A stretch of 64,000 nucleotides of DNA from Leptolyngbya sp. BC1307 (GTDB lineage Bacteria > Cyanobacteriota > Cyanobacteriia > Phormidesmidales > Phormidesmidaceae): assembly GCF_002286735.1 (NCBI RefSeq), contig NZ_NRTA01000001.1, positions 1-64,000 of the forward strand, read 5' to 3'. The position numbers and the translations under genes were made by a program. Under the pieces are notes generated by a model that ran no database searches, was not told where the DNA came from, and worked only from the letters and a program-made list of their open reading frames with translations. This document shows positions 1 through 9,460 of the stretch, piece by piece. The first letter of the stretch is position 1, and the number at the start of each line of letters is the position of its first letter.

Positions 1-486
1 TGTTTTACCTTCTGCTGCCGAATTCCCCGCTTTGGCAAGCTGCGTTTAGTGATTAGCTTTGAAACTGCACAGCTCACCGGGACTTACGCTGTGCTGCTGA
101 CCAATCGCGCTGACTGGTCAGCCAAACAGGTGCTCGCCAAATATTTACAAAGATGGCCGATAGAAACCTTTTATCGAGATGGAAAGCAATATCTCGGGCT
201 TGATGAGTATCGGATGCGAACCTTTGAATCCATTCAAACCCATTGGACGTTGGTGTTCGTGGCTTACTCAATCTTGCACTTGGCTTGCTTGCCACCCCCG
301 ACAAAGGCTCCGGGCAAGCGCCCTACCCAGCTCACACAATCCATCGGGCAGGTCTGTCGCCAGCAATCGCAAGCGCTGATAGAAAAGCTAATCCTCTTTG
401 CTCATGACTGTCTTGAACAGGGTGAATCGGCGTCGCAGGTGTTTGCCAAATTGTTTGACAAGCAGAATAAGGGGGTGCCTGCATGA
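1..486 (+). CDS. IS4/IS701-type DDE transposase, C-terminal part (cut by window edge)
   Basis: The reading frame is open from the first base, so the gene starts outside the window; the GTG at 49 is only an internal codon. The protein carries the IS4-group signature Y-(2)-R-(3)-E-(6)-K, seen as YLQRWPIETFYRDGK, which contains the third catalytic acidic residue of the DDE triad. The following 'LGLDEYRMRTFESIQTH' stretch is typical of cyanobacterial IS701-like transposases. The first two catalytic aspartates lie upstream, out of view. It ends normally, so the insertion sequence's right end should lie just after 486; without the left end I cannot define the terminal repeats. Confidence 0.85.
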   Translation, partial: CFTFCCRIPRFGKLRLVISFETAQLTGTYAVLLTNRADWSAKQVLAKYLQRWPIETFYRDGKQYLGLDEYRMRTFESIQTHWTLVFVAYSILHLACLPPPTKAPGKRPTQLTQSIGQVCRQQSQALIEKLILFAHDCLEQGESASQVFAKLFDKQNKGVPA

Positions 487-686
487 CTCGCTAGATAACG
501 CCTCAATTATTTTTCTACCGTCAGAGCACAACACTCAAGTAGTTACATCCAATATTGACATTTGACATCAACCTTAGAATTGGAAGTTAGGATCTCGATC
601 CCTGTAAATTGCTCAGCCCAATTTTCCCCTTCAGTGTCACAATGGAGTGTTGAAAAAACTTGTCCCCAACACCACTGCCCCTTACC
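487..686. other. Intergenic region, presumed right end of the insertion sequence plus miaB leader
   Basis: This 200-base stretch lies between the transposase stop and miaB. It should hold the terminal inverted repeat of the insertion sequence and the promoter of miaB. No repeat can be confirmed because the partner end is outside the window. I see no other gene here. Confidence 0.4.
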
Positions 687-2066
687 ATGAGCGAATCGCG
701 CCGCTACCACGTCACCACCTTCGGCTGCCAGATGAATAAGGCAGACTCTGAGCGCATGGCAGGCATCCTCGAAAATATGGGCATGTCTTGGGAAGAAGAC
801 CCCCTAGCGGCAGACGTAGTGCTATACAACACCTGCACCATTCGCGATAGCGCCGAACAAAAGGTGTATTCGTACTTGGGCAAACAGGCCAAACGCAAGC
901 GCAAAAATCCGAATCTGACGCTAGTGGTCGCAGGCTGTGTCGCTCAGCAGGAGGGCGAAAATTTACTACGACGGGTGCCCGAGCTAGATCTGGTGATGGG
1001 GCCGCAGCATGCTAACCAGCTAGAGAGTTTGCTGGCACAGGTAGACCAGGGCAATCAGGTGGTGGCGACTGAGCCGGTGCATATCATGGAAGACATTACC
1101 AAGCCGCGCCGCGATAGTCAGGTGACGGCTTGGGTAAATGTCATCTACGGCTGTAATGAGCGCTGCACTTACTGTGTGGTGCCTGGTGTGCGGGGAGTGG
1201 AGCAGTCGCGAACGCCAGCAGCCATTCGCGCTGAAATGGTAGAGCTAGGGCAGCAGGGCTACAAAGAAGTGACGCTGCTTGGCCAGAATATTGACGCCTA
1301 TGGCCGCGATCTGCCAGGGATTACGCCCGAGGGCAGAAGAGAAAATACGCTGACTGATCTGCTGTACTTTGTTCACGATGTGCCAGGCATTGAGCGGATT
1401 CGCTTTGCGACGAGCCACCCGCGCTACTTTACCGAGCGATTGGTAAAAGCTTGCGCCGAGTTGCCCAAGGTGTGTGAGCATTTTCACATTCCCTTTCAGT
1501 CGGGCGATAATGAGGTGCTCAAGGCGATGGGCCGGGGCTATACCCACGAAAAATACCGGCGGATTATCGACACGGTGCGCCGCTACGTGCCCGATGCTTC
1601 GATTAGCGCGGATGCGATCGCTGCCTTCCCCGGCGAAACCGATGCCCAGTTTCAAAGCACCCTCAAGCTGATGGAAGACATCGTCTTCGACATGGTGAAC
1701 ACGGCAGCTTATTCCCCCCGGCCTGGGACGCCAGCGGCTGAGTGGGCCAATCAGCTCAATGAAGCGACCAAGCAGGACAGGTTGCAGCAGCTCAATCATT
1801 TAGTGTCACAGCAGGCGGAGGTGCGATCGCAGCGCTACTTAGGCCGCACCGAAACCGTCCTGGTAGAAGCCGTCAACCCTAGAGATCCAGCGCAGGTCAT
1901 GGGCCGCACCCGAGGCAACCGGCTCACCTTCTTTCCCGGCGATATCAGCGCGCTCAAAGGGCAGATCGTTCCGGTTAGAATTACCGAAACACGGGCGTTT
2001 AGCTTAACAGGCGCTGTGCTAGAACAGGCAGCGATAAAAGAGCGTATCGGCGTCTCAGCCTGTTAA
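687..2066 (+). CDS. miaB: tRNA-2-methylthio-N6-dimethylallyladenosine synthase MiaB
   Basis: Radical-SAM methylthiotransferase that adds a methylthio group to i6A37 in tRNAs reading UNN codons. The N-terminal UPF0004 domain has the three auxiliary-cluster cysteines at about C14 ([11 protein letters not shown]), C50 (YNTCTIRD) and C84 (VAGCVAQ). The radical-SAM cluster CxxxCxxC is at C156/C160/C163 ([10 protein letters not shown]). A TRAM domain occupies roughly the last 65 residues. I chose ATG 687 because the family usually starts a few residues before '[11 protein letters not shown]'; an upstream TTG at 660 would add nine residues. Length 459 aa is normal. It stands alone between the insertion sequence and an intergenic repeat. 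Confidence 0.95.
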   Translation: MSESRRYHVTTFGCQMNKADSERMAGILENMGMSWEEDPLAADVVLYNTCTIRDSAEQKVYSYLGKQAKRKRKNPNLTLVVAGCVAQQEGENLLRRVPELDLVMGPQHANQLESLLAQVDQGNQVVATEPVHIMEDITKPRRDSQVTAWVNVIYGCNERCTYCVVPGVRGVEQSRTPAAIRAEMVELGQQGYKEVTLLGQNIDAYGRDLPGITPEGRRENTLTDLLYFVHDVPGIERIRFATSHPRYFTERLVKACAELPKVCEHFHIPFQSGDNEVLKAMGRGYTHEKYRRIIDTVRRYVPDASISADAIAAFPGETDAQFQSTLKLMEDIVFDMVNTAAYSPRPGTPAAEWANQLNEATKQDRLQQLNHLVSQQAEVRSQRYLGRTETVLVEAVNPRDPAQVMGRTRGNRLTFFPGDISALKGQIVPVRITETRAFSLTGAVLEQAAIKERIGVSAC

Positions 2067-2512
2067 GCGGTGCGACTTATAGCGTTACCCAGATGCATTC
2101 GGGTAACGCGAGTCACTTGGTCTGTTGTTATGCAAAGGTTTTGCCTGCGTTGCTGTATTCAAGCCAAGTGACCAACGCTATAGATAAGAGATTCAGACGC
2201 TTCGAGAATTATTTTTAATAATCTTTCTGAAAGAAAGTTACTGGCCAGTATATCTAGTTGGACAGCAGGCTACTGAGCTAAGAGTTCATGAGCTAGCTAA
2301 AAGCAATCTGAGGTAGCTGCTCAGTCAGTAAACCTCTGATCACCTAAAAAATATTGAGAATTAGTCTCACTGGCAGGCACACAAACTGATTGCCAAAAAT
2401 CGTATTGAAAGAAGGTTTCCTGCTTCAGGTTGCCACCTTGATCATAAGTTGAGTTCCTGGTTGAAAGTCACGCCTTTGTTAATGACCCAACCCTACAAGA
2501 GAGAACCTTCTG
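2067..2512. other. 446-base intergenic region with an inverted-repeat element
   Basis: No convincing reading frame. The first third holds the nested inverted repeat at 2078-2182, listed separately. The remainder is AT-richer and presumably contains the promoter of the pentapeptide gene at 2513, but I see no clear -35/-10 pair. Confidence 0.5.
2078..2182. repeat. Nested inverted-repeat element (MITE-like)
   Basis: Three pairings are exact. TATAGCGTT at 2078-2086 matches AACGCTATA at 2174-2182. GTCACTTGG at 2112-2120 matches CCAAGTGAC at 2164-2172. GCGTTACCC at 2082-2090 matches GGGTAACGC at 2101-2109. The third stem shares bases with the first, so two alternative folds compete. The total of 105 bases with TA-bearing termini resembles a small IS630-type MITE, but a structured RNA or a terminator after miaB is also possible. 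Confidence 0.55.
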
Positions 2513-3292
2513 ATGGATCGCTTGACCCTATTAAAAAACGGTATAGAAACTTGGAATAAGTGGCGATCACTTCATCCTAATGAGCCGTGCAATTTGGCCG
2601 GTCAAGACCTGAGCTATGGCTACTTTTTTGGTGGGAATTTTTGCCAGGTCGATTTAAGCGGCGCTAACCTGCGGCAGGCTTGTCTGATCAGCGCAGATTT
2701 TCGGGGCGCAGACCTAACAGGCGCAGACTTAACGGGGGCCTATCTGGCTGATGCGGTCTTTTACGGCGCTGACCTCAGCCATGCCAACCTGGGCGGCGCT
2801 AACCTGGATCGAGCTGATTTGCGGCGAGCCAACTTACTGGGCGTCCAACTTGCCAGAGCCGATATTCGCCTGGCTTATCTGCCCAACCCTAATATCGATC
2901 CCTTGGCTGATGAGGTGGTGCATTTGCTGGCACAGCGCAATCTATCAGCTCAGAGCGCCCCGACGCCCGAGCAAAAGACCTTTATAGAAGCCGTCCACAG
3001 GCGTCTACAAGTCTGGTTAAATTGGCGTGACCAGGAGGCGACTGACGAAGGCGATGTCAAGCAGGGAGAGCAGCCGGTTGATCTGCCTGCCTCATCTACA
3101 GATTCGCCTGTACCTATCCCTGACATGAGCCCGGCGATGAGAGTGCAAAAAAACAACGACGGCGAGGATGAAACCGATGCGATGCTGTACTCAAGCGCCA
3201 AGGGCGGGCTTTATCAAATGAACACGACGGGCTCAGCATGGATGAACGCCGCTGCAAACGGTTACTATCTCAGCCGTGGCTTGCGGCAGTAG
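2513..3292 (+). CDS. Pentapeptide repeat-containing protein
   Basis: A 259-residue protein. Residues about 28-115 hold tandem A(D/N)LXX pentapeptides (GADLTGADLTGAYLADAVF, GADLSHANLGGANLDRADL) that fold as a right-handed quadrilateral beta-helix. The remaining 140 residues are non-repetitive, acidic and Ser/Pro-rich in the middle (VDLPASSTDSPVPIPDMSP), with no domain I recognise. There is no signal peptide, so it is probably cytoplasmic. Pentapeptide proteins are abundant in cyanobacteria, mostly without known function. It is a single gene, 126 bases ahead of the flavoprotein gene. Confidence 0.85.
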   Translation: MDRLTLLKNGIETWNKWRSLHPNEPCNLAGQDLSYGYFFGGNFCQVDLSGANLRQACLISADFRGADLTGADLTGAYLADAVFYGADLSHANLGGANLDRADLRRANLLGVQLARADIRLAYLPNPNIDPLADEVVHLLAQRNLSAQSAPTPEQKTFIEAVHRRLQVWLNWRDQEATDEGDVKQGEQPVDLPASSTDSPVPIPDMSPAMRVQKNNDGEDETDAMLYSSAKGGLYQMNTTGSAWMNAAANGYYLSRGLRQ

Positions 3293-3418
3293 CGATGCCC
3301 CTCATTAGACAGATTTTACTTTCCTCAGCAAATTCTATAGTTTTGTGAGCGAGCTCTAAGCAAAGATTCAGCTAGACGGCATACGCTTCAATCCAGAGCT
3401 TGCAAAAGAGGGAATGTA

Positions 3419-4846
3419 ATGTCAGTAGACTATGATTTGGTCGTGATTGGTGGCGGTTCAGCCGGTTTAGTCGCGGCCAGTGCCGGAGCCCAAATTAACG
3501 CCAAAGTCGCCCTGATCGAAAAAGATCGGCTAGGGGGAGACTGTCTGCACTATGGCTGCGTGCCTAGTAAGTCGATAATCCACGCAGCGCAGATTGCCTA
3601 CAATGTGAAAACGGCTTCGCGCTTTGGCATTTACACCAGCGAGCCTACCATCAAGTTTGAGGAAGCCTTGGGTCACGTCCATTCAGTCATTGACACCATT
3701 CAAGAACATGACTCGACTGAGCGCTTTGAGCAGCTCGGGGTAGAGGTCATTTATGGAGAGGGTCAGTTTGTTGACGAAAAGACATTTGCAGTCAATGGGC
3801 GTAAGCTCAAGTCGCGAGCTTTTTTAATCGCGACCGGATCACACCCGGCAGTACCGCCTATAGAAGGGTTAAAAGAGGCTGGCTTTTTGACTAATGAACA
3901 GATTTTTAGCATTAAATCGCGGCCCGAGGCGTTAGCGGTAATTGGCGCAGGGCCAATTGGCTGCGAGCTGAGTCAATCTTTCTCTCGGCTGGGCTCTCAG
4001 GTGACGCTAATCTCTAGCCGGGAAGTGATCATGCCCAAAGAAGATCCCGAAGCGGCCAAGGTCGTCCAGCGGCAAATAGCGTCGGAGGGCGTACGCATTA
4101 TCTCTAACGCTCGGGCCGAAAAGGTAGAGACAATCGGCGACAAAAAACACGTTACCGCTGGCGACGAAAAGATTGTTGTCGATGAGATTTTGGTGGCGAC
4201 CGGGCGATCGCCTAATGTCGGCTCGCTCAATCTGGAGGCCGCTGGCGTGGACTATGACAAAAAAGGGATCAAGGTCGATGAAAAGCTACGCACGACTAAC
4301 AAGCGAATCTACGCAGCGGGCGATGTGATTGGCGGCTATCAGTTTACGCATGTGGCGGGCTATGAAGCGGGCGTGGCGATGCAAAATGCGCTGGTGTTCC
4401 CGACTAAAAAGGCCGATTACCGGGTGATTCCCTGGGCGACCTTTACTCAGCCGGAGCTGGCGCGGGTGGGTTTAACTGAAAAGCAGGCGCGCGATCGCTA
4501 TGGCGATGATGTATACGTGCTCAAGCAAGGCTTTGACGGTGTAGACCGGGCGCTGGCAGAGGCAGCAGGCTATGGCTTTGCCAAATTTATCACCAAGGGC
4601 AATGGCGAAATCCTCGGGGCGCATATTGTCGGTATTCATGCGGGCGAACTGATTCACGAAGCGGTGCTAGCGATGAGCCAAAATCTCAACGTGAGCGCTC
4701 TACAGTGCATTCACGTATACCCCACCCTGAGCGAAATCAGCTCCAAAGCAGCGCTACAGCTCACCAAGCAAAAGTACGTCAAAAACACCTTCCTACAAAA
4801 TCTATTGAAAAAGTTCTTTAACTGGCGGCGGTCGATTGCAGGGTAG
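3419..4846 (+). CDS. FAD-dependent NAD(P)-disulfide oxidoreductase, mercuric reductase/lipoamide dehydrogenase-like
   Basis: A class I pyridine-nucleotide disulfide oxidoreductase of 475 aa. The N-terminal FAD-binding motif is GGGSAGL. The redox-active disulfide is GGDCLHYGCVPSK (CxxxxC). A central NAD(P)H-binding GxGxxG (VIGAGPIGCEL), the second FAD motif (IYAAGDV) and the C-terminal dimerisation domain ending in HVYPTLSEI with the catalytic His follow in order. It lacks the N-terminal heavy-metal-associated domain and the C-terminal vicinal cysteines of true MerA, so mercury reduction is unlikely. Cyanobacterial relatives are annotated as mercuric reductase or dihydrolipoamide dehydrogenase, and the physiological disulfide substrate is unknown. 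Its stop codon directly abuts the convergent gene ending at 4847. Confidence 0.85.
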   Translation: MSVDYDLVVIGGGSAGLVAASAGAQINAKVALIEKDRLGGDCLHYGCVPSKSIIHAAQIAYNVKTASRFGIYTSEPTIKFEEALGHVHSVIDTIQEHDSTERFEQLGVEVIYGEGQFVDEKTFAVNGRKLKSRAFLIATGSHPAVPPIEGLKEAGFLTNEQIFSIKSRPEALAVIGAGPIGCELSQSFSRLGSQVTLISSREVIMPKEDPEAAKVVQRQIASEGVRIISNARAEKVETIGDKKHVTAGDEKIVVDEILVATGRSPNVGSLNLEAAGVDYDKKGIKVDEKLRTTNKRIYAAGDVIGGYQFTHVAGYEAGVAMQNALVFPTKKADYRVIPWATFTQPELARVGLTEKQARDRYGDDVYVLKQGFDGVDRALAEAAGYGFAKFITKGNGEILGAHIVGIHAGELIHEAVLAMSQNLNVSALQCIHVYPTLSEISSKAALQLTKQKYVKNTFLQNLLKKFFNWRRSIAG

Positions 4847-5671
4847 CTAGTAGTCTCTCCCAATGGTGCGATCAAGCTGATCGAGCAGGGTATCTATGCG
4901 CCGTGCTTTCTTGGCGAGCTTGTCCATATCGGGCGGTTCTTCGGTAGCGCTTTGAGCAAGTTCAACGCTGGCCCGTACTAGGCTGAAAATGGGGCTGTAG
5001 AGAGCGGGTTGGCCGCTGCCGCCGCGCAGTTTTTTGGCGATACTGGTCATCTCATCGAGTAAGAGCGTCCAGTCCTGAGCTGCTTTGGCAGGTGCTTTTT
5101 TCGCCTTGGCAGAGTCGAATGAAGGATCGAGGGTTTCGATGATGGCATCGTTATCTTTGGCAATGAGATAAATCTCTTTGAGAGAGGACCGAATGCCGCT
5201 ACCGAAAGAAACGTTGTAAAAGCCCAAAAGACCGTCGTGAACAATTCTGCCTTTAAACGGGAGTAGAACAGCTTGTGCGCACAAGGGTAGGTTGCGCCTG
5301 TCAATCATGTCAGATAGTTCGTCGCTCAGCCCTGAGATGCCGTAAACGTTTTCTTTGCTGTCTATGAAAATGCCGTGCTTTTTGAGCAGTCGCTCGACGT
5401 AGAATTTATCTTTAACAAAGGTTTTCCAGCCGCTGACAATCGCTAATTCTTCCTGAGTGAAGTCGGCTGGGTTCTCTTGAATAAACTGATCGATTAGCTC
5501 AGAGTGGTTAAAAAGGTAGTCTCTCACCTCTACTTTTTCTCTCATAGAGGTGGTGGTATAGGCAGCAAAGCTTTTGACTTTGGGCAAAACCTGACCCTGC
5601 TTCTGGGCATACCACTGGAGTTGCAGCGTCAGTTTCATGAACAGATCGACATCGGCGGGGCTAAGCTTCAT
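4847..5671 (-). CDS. Uncharacterised protein, last gene of the restriction/Septu-like operon
   Basis: A 274-aa protein I cannot assign to a characterised family. The N-terminal 100 residues look helical and charged. A conserved-looking core follows around residues 110-180 (NVYGISGLSDELSDM, LLPFKGRIVHDGLLGFYN, SGIRSSLKEIYL). The C-terminus is a helical, Lys/Ala-rich tail. There is no signal peptide or membrane segment. It overlaps the end of hsdR by 11 bases, so it is almost certainly translated from the same transcript. Position suggests an accessory role in the defence island, but there is no direct functional evidence. The gene ends flush against the convergent flavoprotein gene. Confidence 0.8.
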   Translation of the reverse strand: MKLSPADVDLFMKLTLQLQWYAQKQGQVLPKVKSFAAYTTTSMREKVEVRDYLFNHSELIDQFIQENPADFTQEELAIVSGWKTFVKDKFYVERLLKKHGIFIDSKENVYGISGLSDELSDMIDRRNLPLCAQAVLLPFKGRIVHDGLLGFYNVSFGSGIRSSLKEIYLIAKDNDAIIETLDPSFDSAKAKKAPAKAAQDWTLLLDEMTSIAKKLRGGSGQPALYSPIFSLVRASVELAQSATEEPPDMDKLAKKARRIDTLLDQLDRTIGRDY

Positions 5672-8600
5672 GAGCGGATGGGGAGGTTTCGGTTGAGAGA
5701 CGTTTGTAAACTTCTGAACTTAAATAGTCGGAGACGAGTTTTTGAAAGGCATTGTCGTTCATATACTGGGCAAAAATTGCTTCGTTTTGATCGACTCGCT
5801 CGACAAATAGAGATTGTAATACTTGCTTGAATAATAGGCCAAAGCTGTCTTGTGAATTGGCTTTGGCAGCTTGCTGCAGTTCTTCAGAATTTGTAGCGGT
5901 TTCTATGAGCTGGTCGAAGAAGAGCTGATCGGCCTGGTTGAAGTCAGCGCCGAAGCGGTCGTTGATGAGGTCTATGAGCTGGGAGAGCTGGACGGCGTTT
6001 TCTTTGACCATCGCGCTGCCGACTGCCTTGGGGCCATCCAGAGCATCGGCATAGCCTTGATTGAGGTCGATGGAGCCTTCGCTGATTTTTTGGAGGCGGT
6101 AGTACTCTAGCTGAACGTCGTCATCAAAGTTGTATTGGGGGGCGCTTGAGCGCTTGGGCAACTTAGCACTCAAGTGCCGCAAAAAGACATACTGTTTTTC
6201 TAAGTCAGAGTCTTGATAGGGAATGACCTGACTGAGGAAGGCATAGAGATTGCGAAAGGCGGTGAGCTGACCGCGCCAGAGAGTAGCTTCTGCTTCGTTT
6301 TCAGTTTGAAAGTCCACGAAGCGCTCTACCGCCGGATCTAGGGCCGCGTTCATGGCCTGATGGTCGGTAGGGCTTTGCTTTTGCTTGGGCTTAAAGTAGG
6401 TGATGCAAAAGCGTTCGATTTCTTCGGGGAGATGGATGCCTGCCTGGGTTAAGTCGGCGGCGAGCTGGTAGAGCTGATCGGGGCTAGCTTCTTCACCGAT
6501 TTCAGCGCCTTCATAAAACTGTTTGAAAGCTTCGCGAATTTCTTCTCTATCATTTACAAAGTCAAGAACGAAGGTGTCTTCTTTGAGCGGGTGGGTGCGA
6601 TTGAGCCGGGAGAGGGTTTGAACGGCTTGAATTCCGGCCAGGCGGCGATCAATATACATGCTGTGTAGCAGGGGCTGATCGAATCCGGTTTGATATTTTT
6701 CGGCGACGAGGAGTACCTGATAGCCGTCGGTGGCGAACTGGTCGGGGAGTTCTTTTTCACGAATGCCGTTGTTCATGGCGGTTTCGCTGTAGGTGACGCT
6801 GGAGAGTTTGTCGTCTTCGACGATGCCAGAGAAGGCGACCAGGGTTTTGATGGGATAGCCTTTTTCGCGGATGTATTTGTCGAAGCCTTGTTTGTAGCGG
6901 ACGGCTTCCAGGCGGGAGCCCGTGACGACCATGGCTTTGGCTCTGCCGCCGATTTTGTGGCGGGTGACGGTGTTGAAGTGCTCGACGATGACTTCGGTCT
7001 TTTGGGCGATGTTGTGGGGGTGCAGGCGCATGAAGTTGACCAGGGCGCGGGCGGCGGCTTTGCGCTCTACGTTGGGGTCTTCGGCAGAGTTTTGCAGGAG
7101 TTTGTAGTAGGTTTTGTAGGTAACGTAGTTGCGAAGTACGTCCATGATGAAGCCTTCTTCGATGGCTTGGCGCATGGTGTATTGATAACGGTTTGTGCTG
7201 CCAAAGACTTTGAGGGTTTTGTGTTTGGGGGTGGCGGTGAAGGCGAAGAAACTGAGGTTGGCTTGATGCGACCGGGCTGCCATACTCCGAAAGAGTTCTT
7301 CCATATTTTCCTGCCCTTCTTCAGCGGCCTGCTGCTGCGCTTGGGCCTGAAGCTGTTCGCCGCCGAGGACGCTTTTTAGCTCGGTGGCGGTTTCGCCGGA
7401 TTGGGAGCTGTGGGCTTCGTCGATGATGACGGCGCAGCGGCGGGTAGGCAGGAGACCGCTGCCCTGCTGCTGGCGTTCTTCGGCGAGCTGGAGGAGTTGG
7501 CGGGTGACGAAGGGAAATTTTTGTAGGGTAGTGATGATGATGGGGGTGGCGTTTTCGAGGGCTTGGGCGAGCTGTTTAGAGTCTTTGTCAATTTTTTGGA
7601 CGACGCCCTGGGTATGGTCGAACTGGTAGATGGTGTTTTGCAGTTGCTGATCGAGGACGCGGCGGTCAGTGATAACGATGACGCTATCGAAGATGCGTTC
7701 GTCCTGGTCGGTGTGGAGGGAGGCGAGGCGGTGGGTGAGCCAGCCGATGGTGTTGCTTTTGCCGCTGCCTGCGGAGTGTTCGATCAGGTAGTTGTGGCCG
7801 GGGCCTTCGGCTTTAGCGGCTTGCTCCAGGGCGCGGACGGTTTGGAGCTGATGGTAGCGGGGGAAGATCAGGGTTTCTTTTTTGAATTTGCGGCCTGTGT
7901 CGTCGTGTTTTTCGTCGATTTGCAGATGCAGGAAGCGGGCGAGCAGGTCTAGGAAGCTGTCTCGCTGGAGGATGGTTTCCCAAAGGTAGGCGGTGCGGTA
8001 GGTGCGGCCTGCTGGGTCGGGCGGGTTACCGGCTCCACCGTCGTGGCCTTTGTTAAGCGGCAGAAAGTGGGTGGCGGGGCCTGCGAGGCGGGTGGTCATC
8101 CAGACGGTTTCGGTATCGGCGGCGAAATGGACGAGAGTGCGGTGTTTGAAGGTGAAGAGGGGGTCTCGGGGGTCGCGATCGTGCCTATACTGCTCAATCG
8201 CATCCTGCGCGGTAGATCCGGTCTGAGGATTCTTGAGTTCCAGGGTGACAAGCGGAATCCCGTTGAGACTGAGGGTAAGGTCGATGATGCCGTTTTTGGC
8301 CTGTGATCCTGCGTCGTAAGTGGCTTTTTTCGATTTTTTGGGGGCTTTGCGGTAGTGGAGCTGGCGGGTGACGGTGACCTGATTGGCCTGGTAGCTGGTT
8401 TCGAGATCCGCGTTGAGGCTATGGGCGGCTTTGAAGGTGGCGATCCGGAGGGTGCGGCCATAGCATTTGAAGCCGTGACGTAGGACGGTGAGACACCCGT
8501 AGGTGTCGAGCCATTTGCACAGGTCGGCGAGGATTTGGCTGGCGGTGTTGTTGCCAAGGAGGTTGTGCAGGCGTTCCCATTCTTTGGGTTGGGTTTGCTG

Positions 8601-8741
8601 AATGAAGCGGATGGCGGTGTCTGGGAAGAGGGATTTTTCGGGGTCGTATTGTTTGCTGGGTAGGGCGCTGTAGCCGTTGGCGAGCAGGTGAGCTTCGATG
8701 ACGGATTCAAAGGCAGCTTCGGTATGGGAGGCTGCTTTCAT
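5661..8741 (-). CDS. hsdR: Type I restriction enzyme, R subunit (HsdR)
   Basis: The 1026-aa motor and nuclease subunit of a type I restriction-modification complex. It translocates and cleaves DNA lacking the HsdMS methyl mark. The N-terminal nuclease domain has a PD-(D/E)xK core (NGIIDLTLSLNG followed by LVTLELKN). The SF2 helicase motifs are intact: Walker A EHSAGSGKSNT, motif II IIDEAHSSQ, motif III FAFTATPK and motif VI QTLSRLNRTHP. The C-terminal helical domain is present and the length is normal, so the enzyme looks functional. It overlaps the upstream HNH gene by 4 bases and the downstream unknown gene by 11, indicating translational coupling. Confidence 0.95.
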   Translation of the reverse strand: MKAASHTEAAFESVIEAHLLANGYSALPSKQYDPEKSLFPDTAIRFIQQTQPKEWERLHNLLGNNTASQILADLCKWLDTYGCLTVLRHGFKCYGRTLRIATFKAAHSLNADLETSYQANQVTVTRQLHYRKAPKKSKKATYDAGSQAKNGIIDLTLSLNGIPLVTLELKNPQTGSTAQDAIEQYRHDRDPRDPLFTFKHRTLVHFAADTETVWMTTRLAGPATHFLPLNKGHDGGAGNPPDPAGRTYRTAYLWETILQRDSFLDLLARFLHLQIDEKHDDTGRKFKKETLIFPRYHQLQTVRALEQAAKAEGPGHNYLIEHSAGSGKSNTIGWLTHRLASLHTDQDERIFDSVIVITDRRVLDQQLQNTIYQFDHTQGVVQKIDKDSKQLAQALENATPIIITTLQKFPFVTRQLLQLAEERQQQGSGLLPTRRCAVIIDEAHSSQSGETATELKSVLGGEQLQAQAQQQAAEEGQENMEELFRSMAARSHQANLSFFAFTATPKHKTLKVFGSTNRYQYTMRQAIEEGFIMDVLRNYVTYKTYYKLLQNSAEDPNVERKAAARALVNFMRLHPHNIAQKTEVIVEHFNTVTRHKIGGRAKAMVVTGSRLEAVRYKQGFDKYIREKGYPIKTLVAFSGIVEDDKLSSVTYSETAMNNGIREKELPDQFATDGYQVLLVAEKYQTGFDQPLLHSMYIDRRLAGIQAVQTLSRLNRTHPLKEDTFVLDFVNDREEIREAFKQFYEGAEIGEEASPDQLYQLAADLTQAGIHLPEEIERFCITYFKPKQKQSPTDHQAMNAALDPAVERFVDFQTENEAEATLWRGQLTAFRNLYAFLSQVIPYQDSDLEKQYVFLRHLSAKLPKRSSAPQYNFDDDVQLEYYRLQKISEGSIDLNQGYADALDGPKAVGSAMVKENAVQLSQLIDLINDRFGADFNQADQLFFDQLIETATNSEELQQAAKANSQDSFGLLFKQVLQSLFVERVDQNEAIFAQYMNDNAFQKLVSDYLSSEVYKRLSTETSPSAHEA

Positions 8742-9460
8742 TTTTCAGACCGCTTCGATTTTGATTGGTTCTTAGCTTTAGAGTCTCTAATATTTTCCAG
8801 CTTATCTACTCGCCGTTCTAAAACTTGCTTTAGTACAAAACAAAAGGGTTCTAGTCGGTTCCCTTCCTCGACTTTCAGCGATTTTAGTCGTTTTCGAGCC
8901 TCTTTCAGGGTAATTGTATTATTTCTACCAAGCGTTCCTTGAATACGAGCTTTACGTTCGCCTTTTAGATACCGATGATTGAGCCCTAATTGTTCGATAG
9001 TGGTTTCAGCCGCAAAATCATTTTTGTCAATAGCTCTCACTTCACCTGTCGCTCTATATTGAAAGCGAGTTTCGCTAGTTCGGTCTAGTGGTGAAACAAA
9101 CAAAGGACTTTCCTCTTTACTAGGCCAGTGGTCTTTTTGCTCTGCGCCATAAGGTGTTTTACGTTTTGGGTTGGGTGCTGGGTAGCAGGCGACGACATTC
9201 CCGTAGGATACGGTTTCGTCTGGAGTGCAGTGTTTCTGAGGTTTGACGTGTTCGATATGGCATTTATTTTCATCAATACCAATGCCAGTATAAGCACAGA
9301 GCCAGCCTTGTTCTTTTAACAAGAGAACGACCAATGCAGTTATCACAGTTGAATCTTGGCGCAGAAGATCATAACCAAAGTTGATATCAGTGTTATATTT
9401 CGAGCGCCATTCAGTCAATTCACGAGGTTCACTCGTCTTCTGTATCCATCTCATCTGCAA
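8738..9460 (-). CDS. HNH endonuclease of the TIGR02646/PtuB type (Septu- or retron-associated)
   Basis: A 240-aa protein with an HNH-type core, WLCAYTGIGIDENKCHIEHV, followed by the family's further conserved stretches (YGNVVACYP, SPLD, LGLNHRYL, R-rich). In Septu systems and in some retrons the PtuB-type HNH nuclease works with a PtuA-type ATPase. Here the ATPase gene lies directly upstream and overlaps it by 32 bases. An alternative start at M3 (9454) shortens this slightly. The 3' end overlaps hsdR by 4 bases. No retron reverse transcriptase or msr/msd RNA is visible nearby, so Septu is the better analogy. The nuclease assignment is by motif; activity is inferred. Confidence 0.85.
   Translation of the reverse strand: MQMRWIQKTSEPRELTEWRSKYNTDINFGYDLLRQDSTVITALVVLLLKEQGWLCAYTGIGIDENKCHIEHVKPQKHCTPDETVSYGNVVACYPAPNPKRKTPYGAEQKDHWPSKEESPLFVSPLDRTSETRFQYRATGEVRAIDKNDFAAETTIEQLGLNHRYLKGERKARIQGTLGRNNTITLKEARKRLKSLKVEEGNRLEPFCFVLKQVLERRVDKLENIRDSKAKNQSKSKRSEK

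Noticed and set aside
3419-4846. True mercuric reductase (merA)
   Set aside because: There is no N-terminal metal-binding domain, no C-terminal vicinal Cys pair and no other mer gene nearby.
5871-8306. Several plus-strand frames opposite hsdR, including one of 229 codons
   Set aside because: They are antisense shadows: composition mirrors the codon use of hsdR, they contain no domains, and hsdR has all motifs intact.
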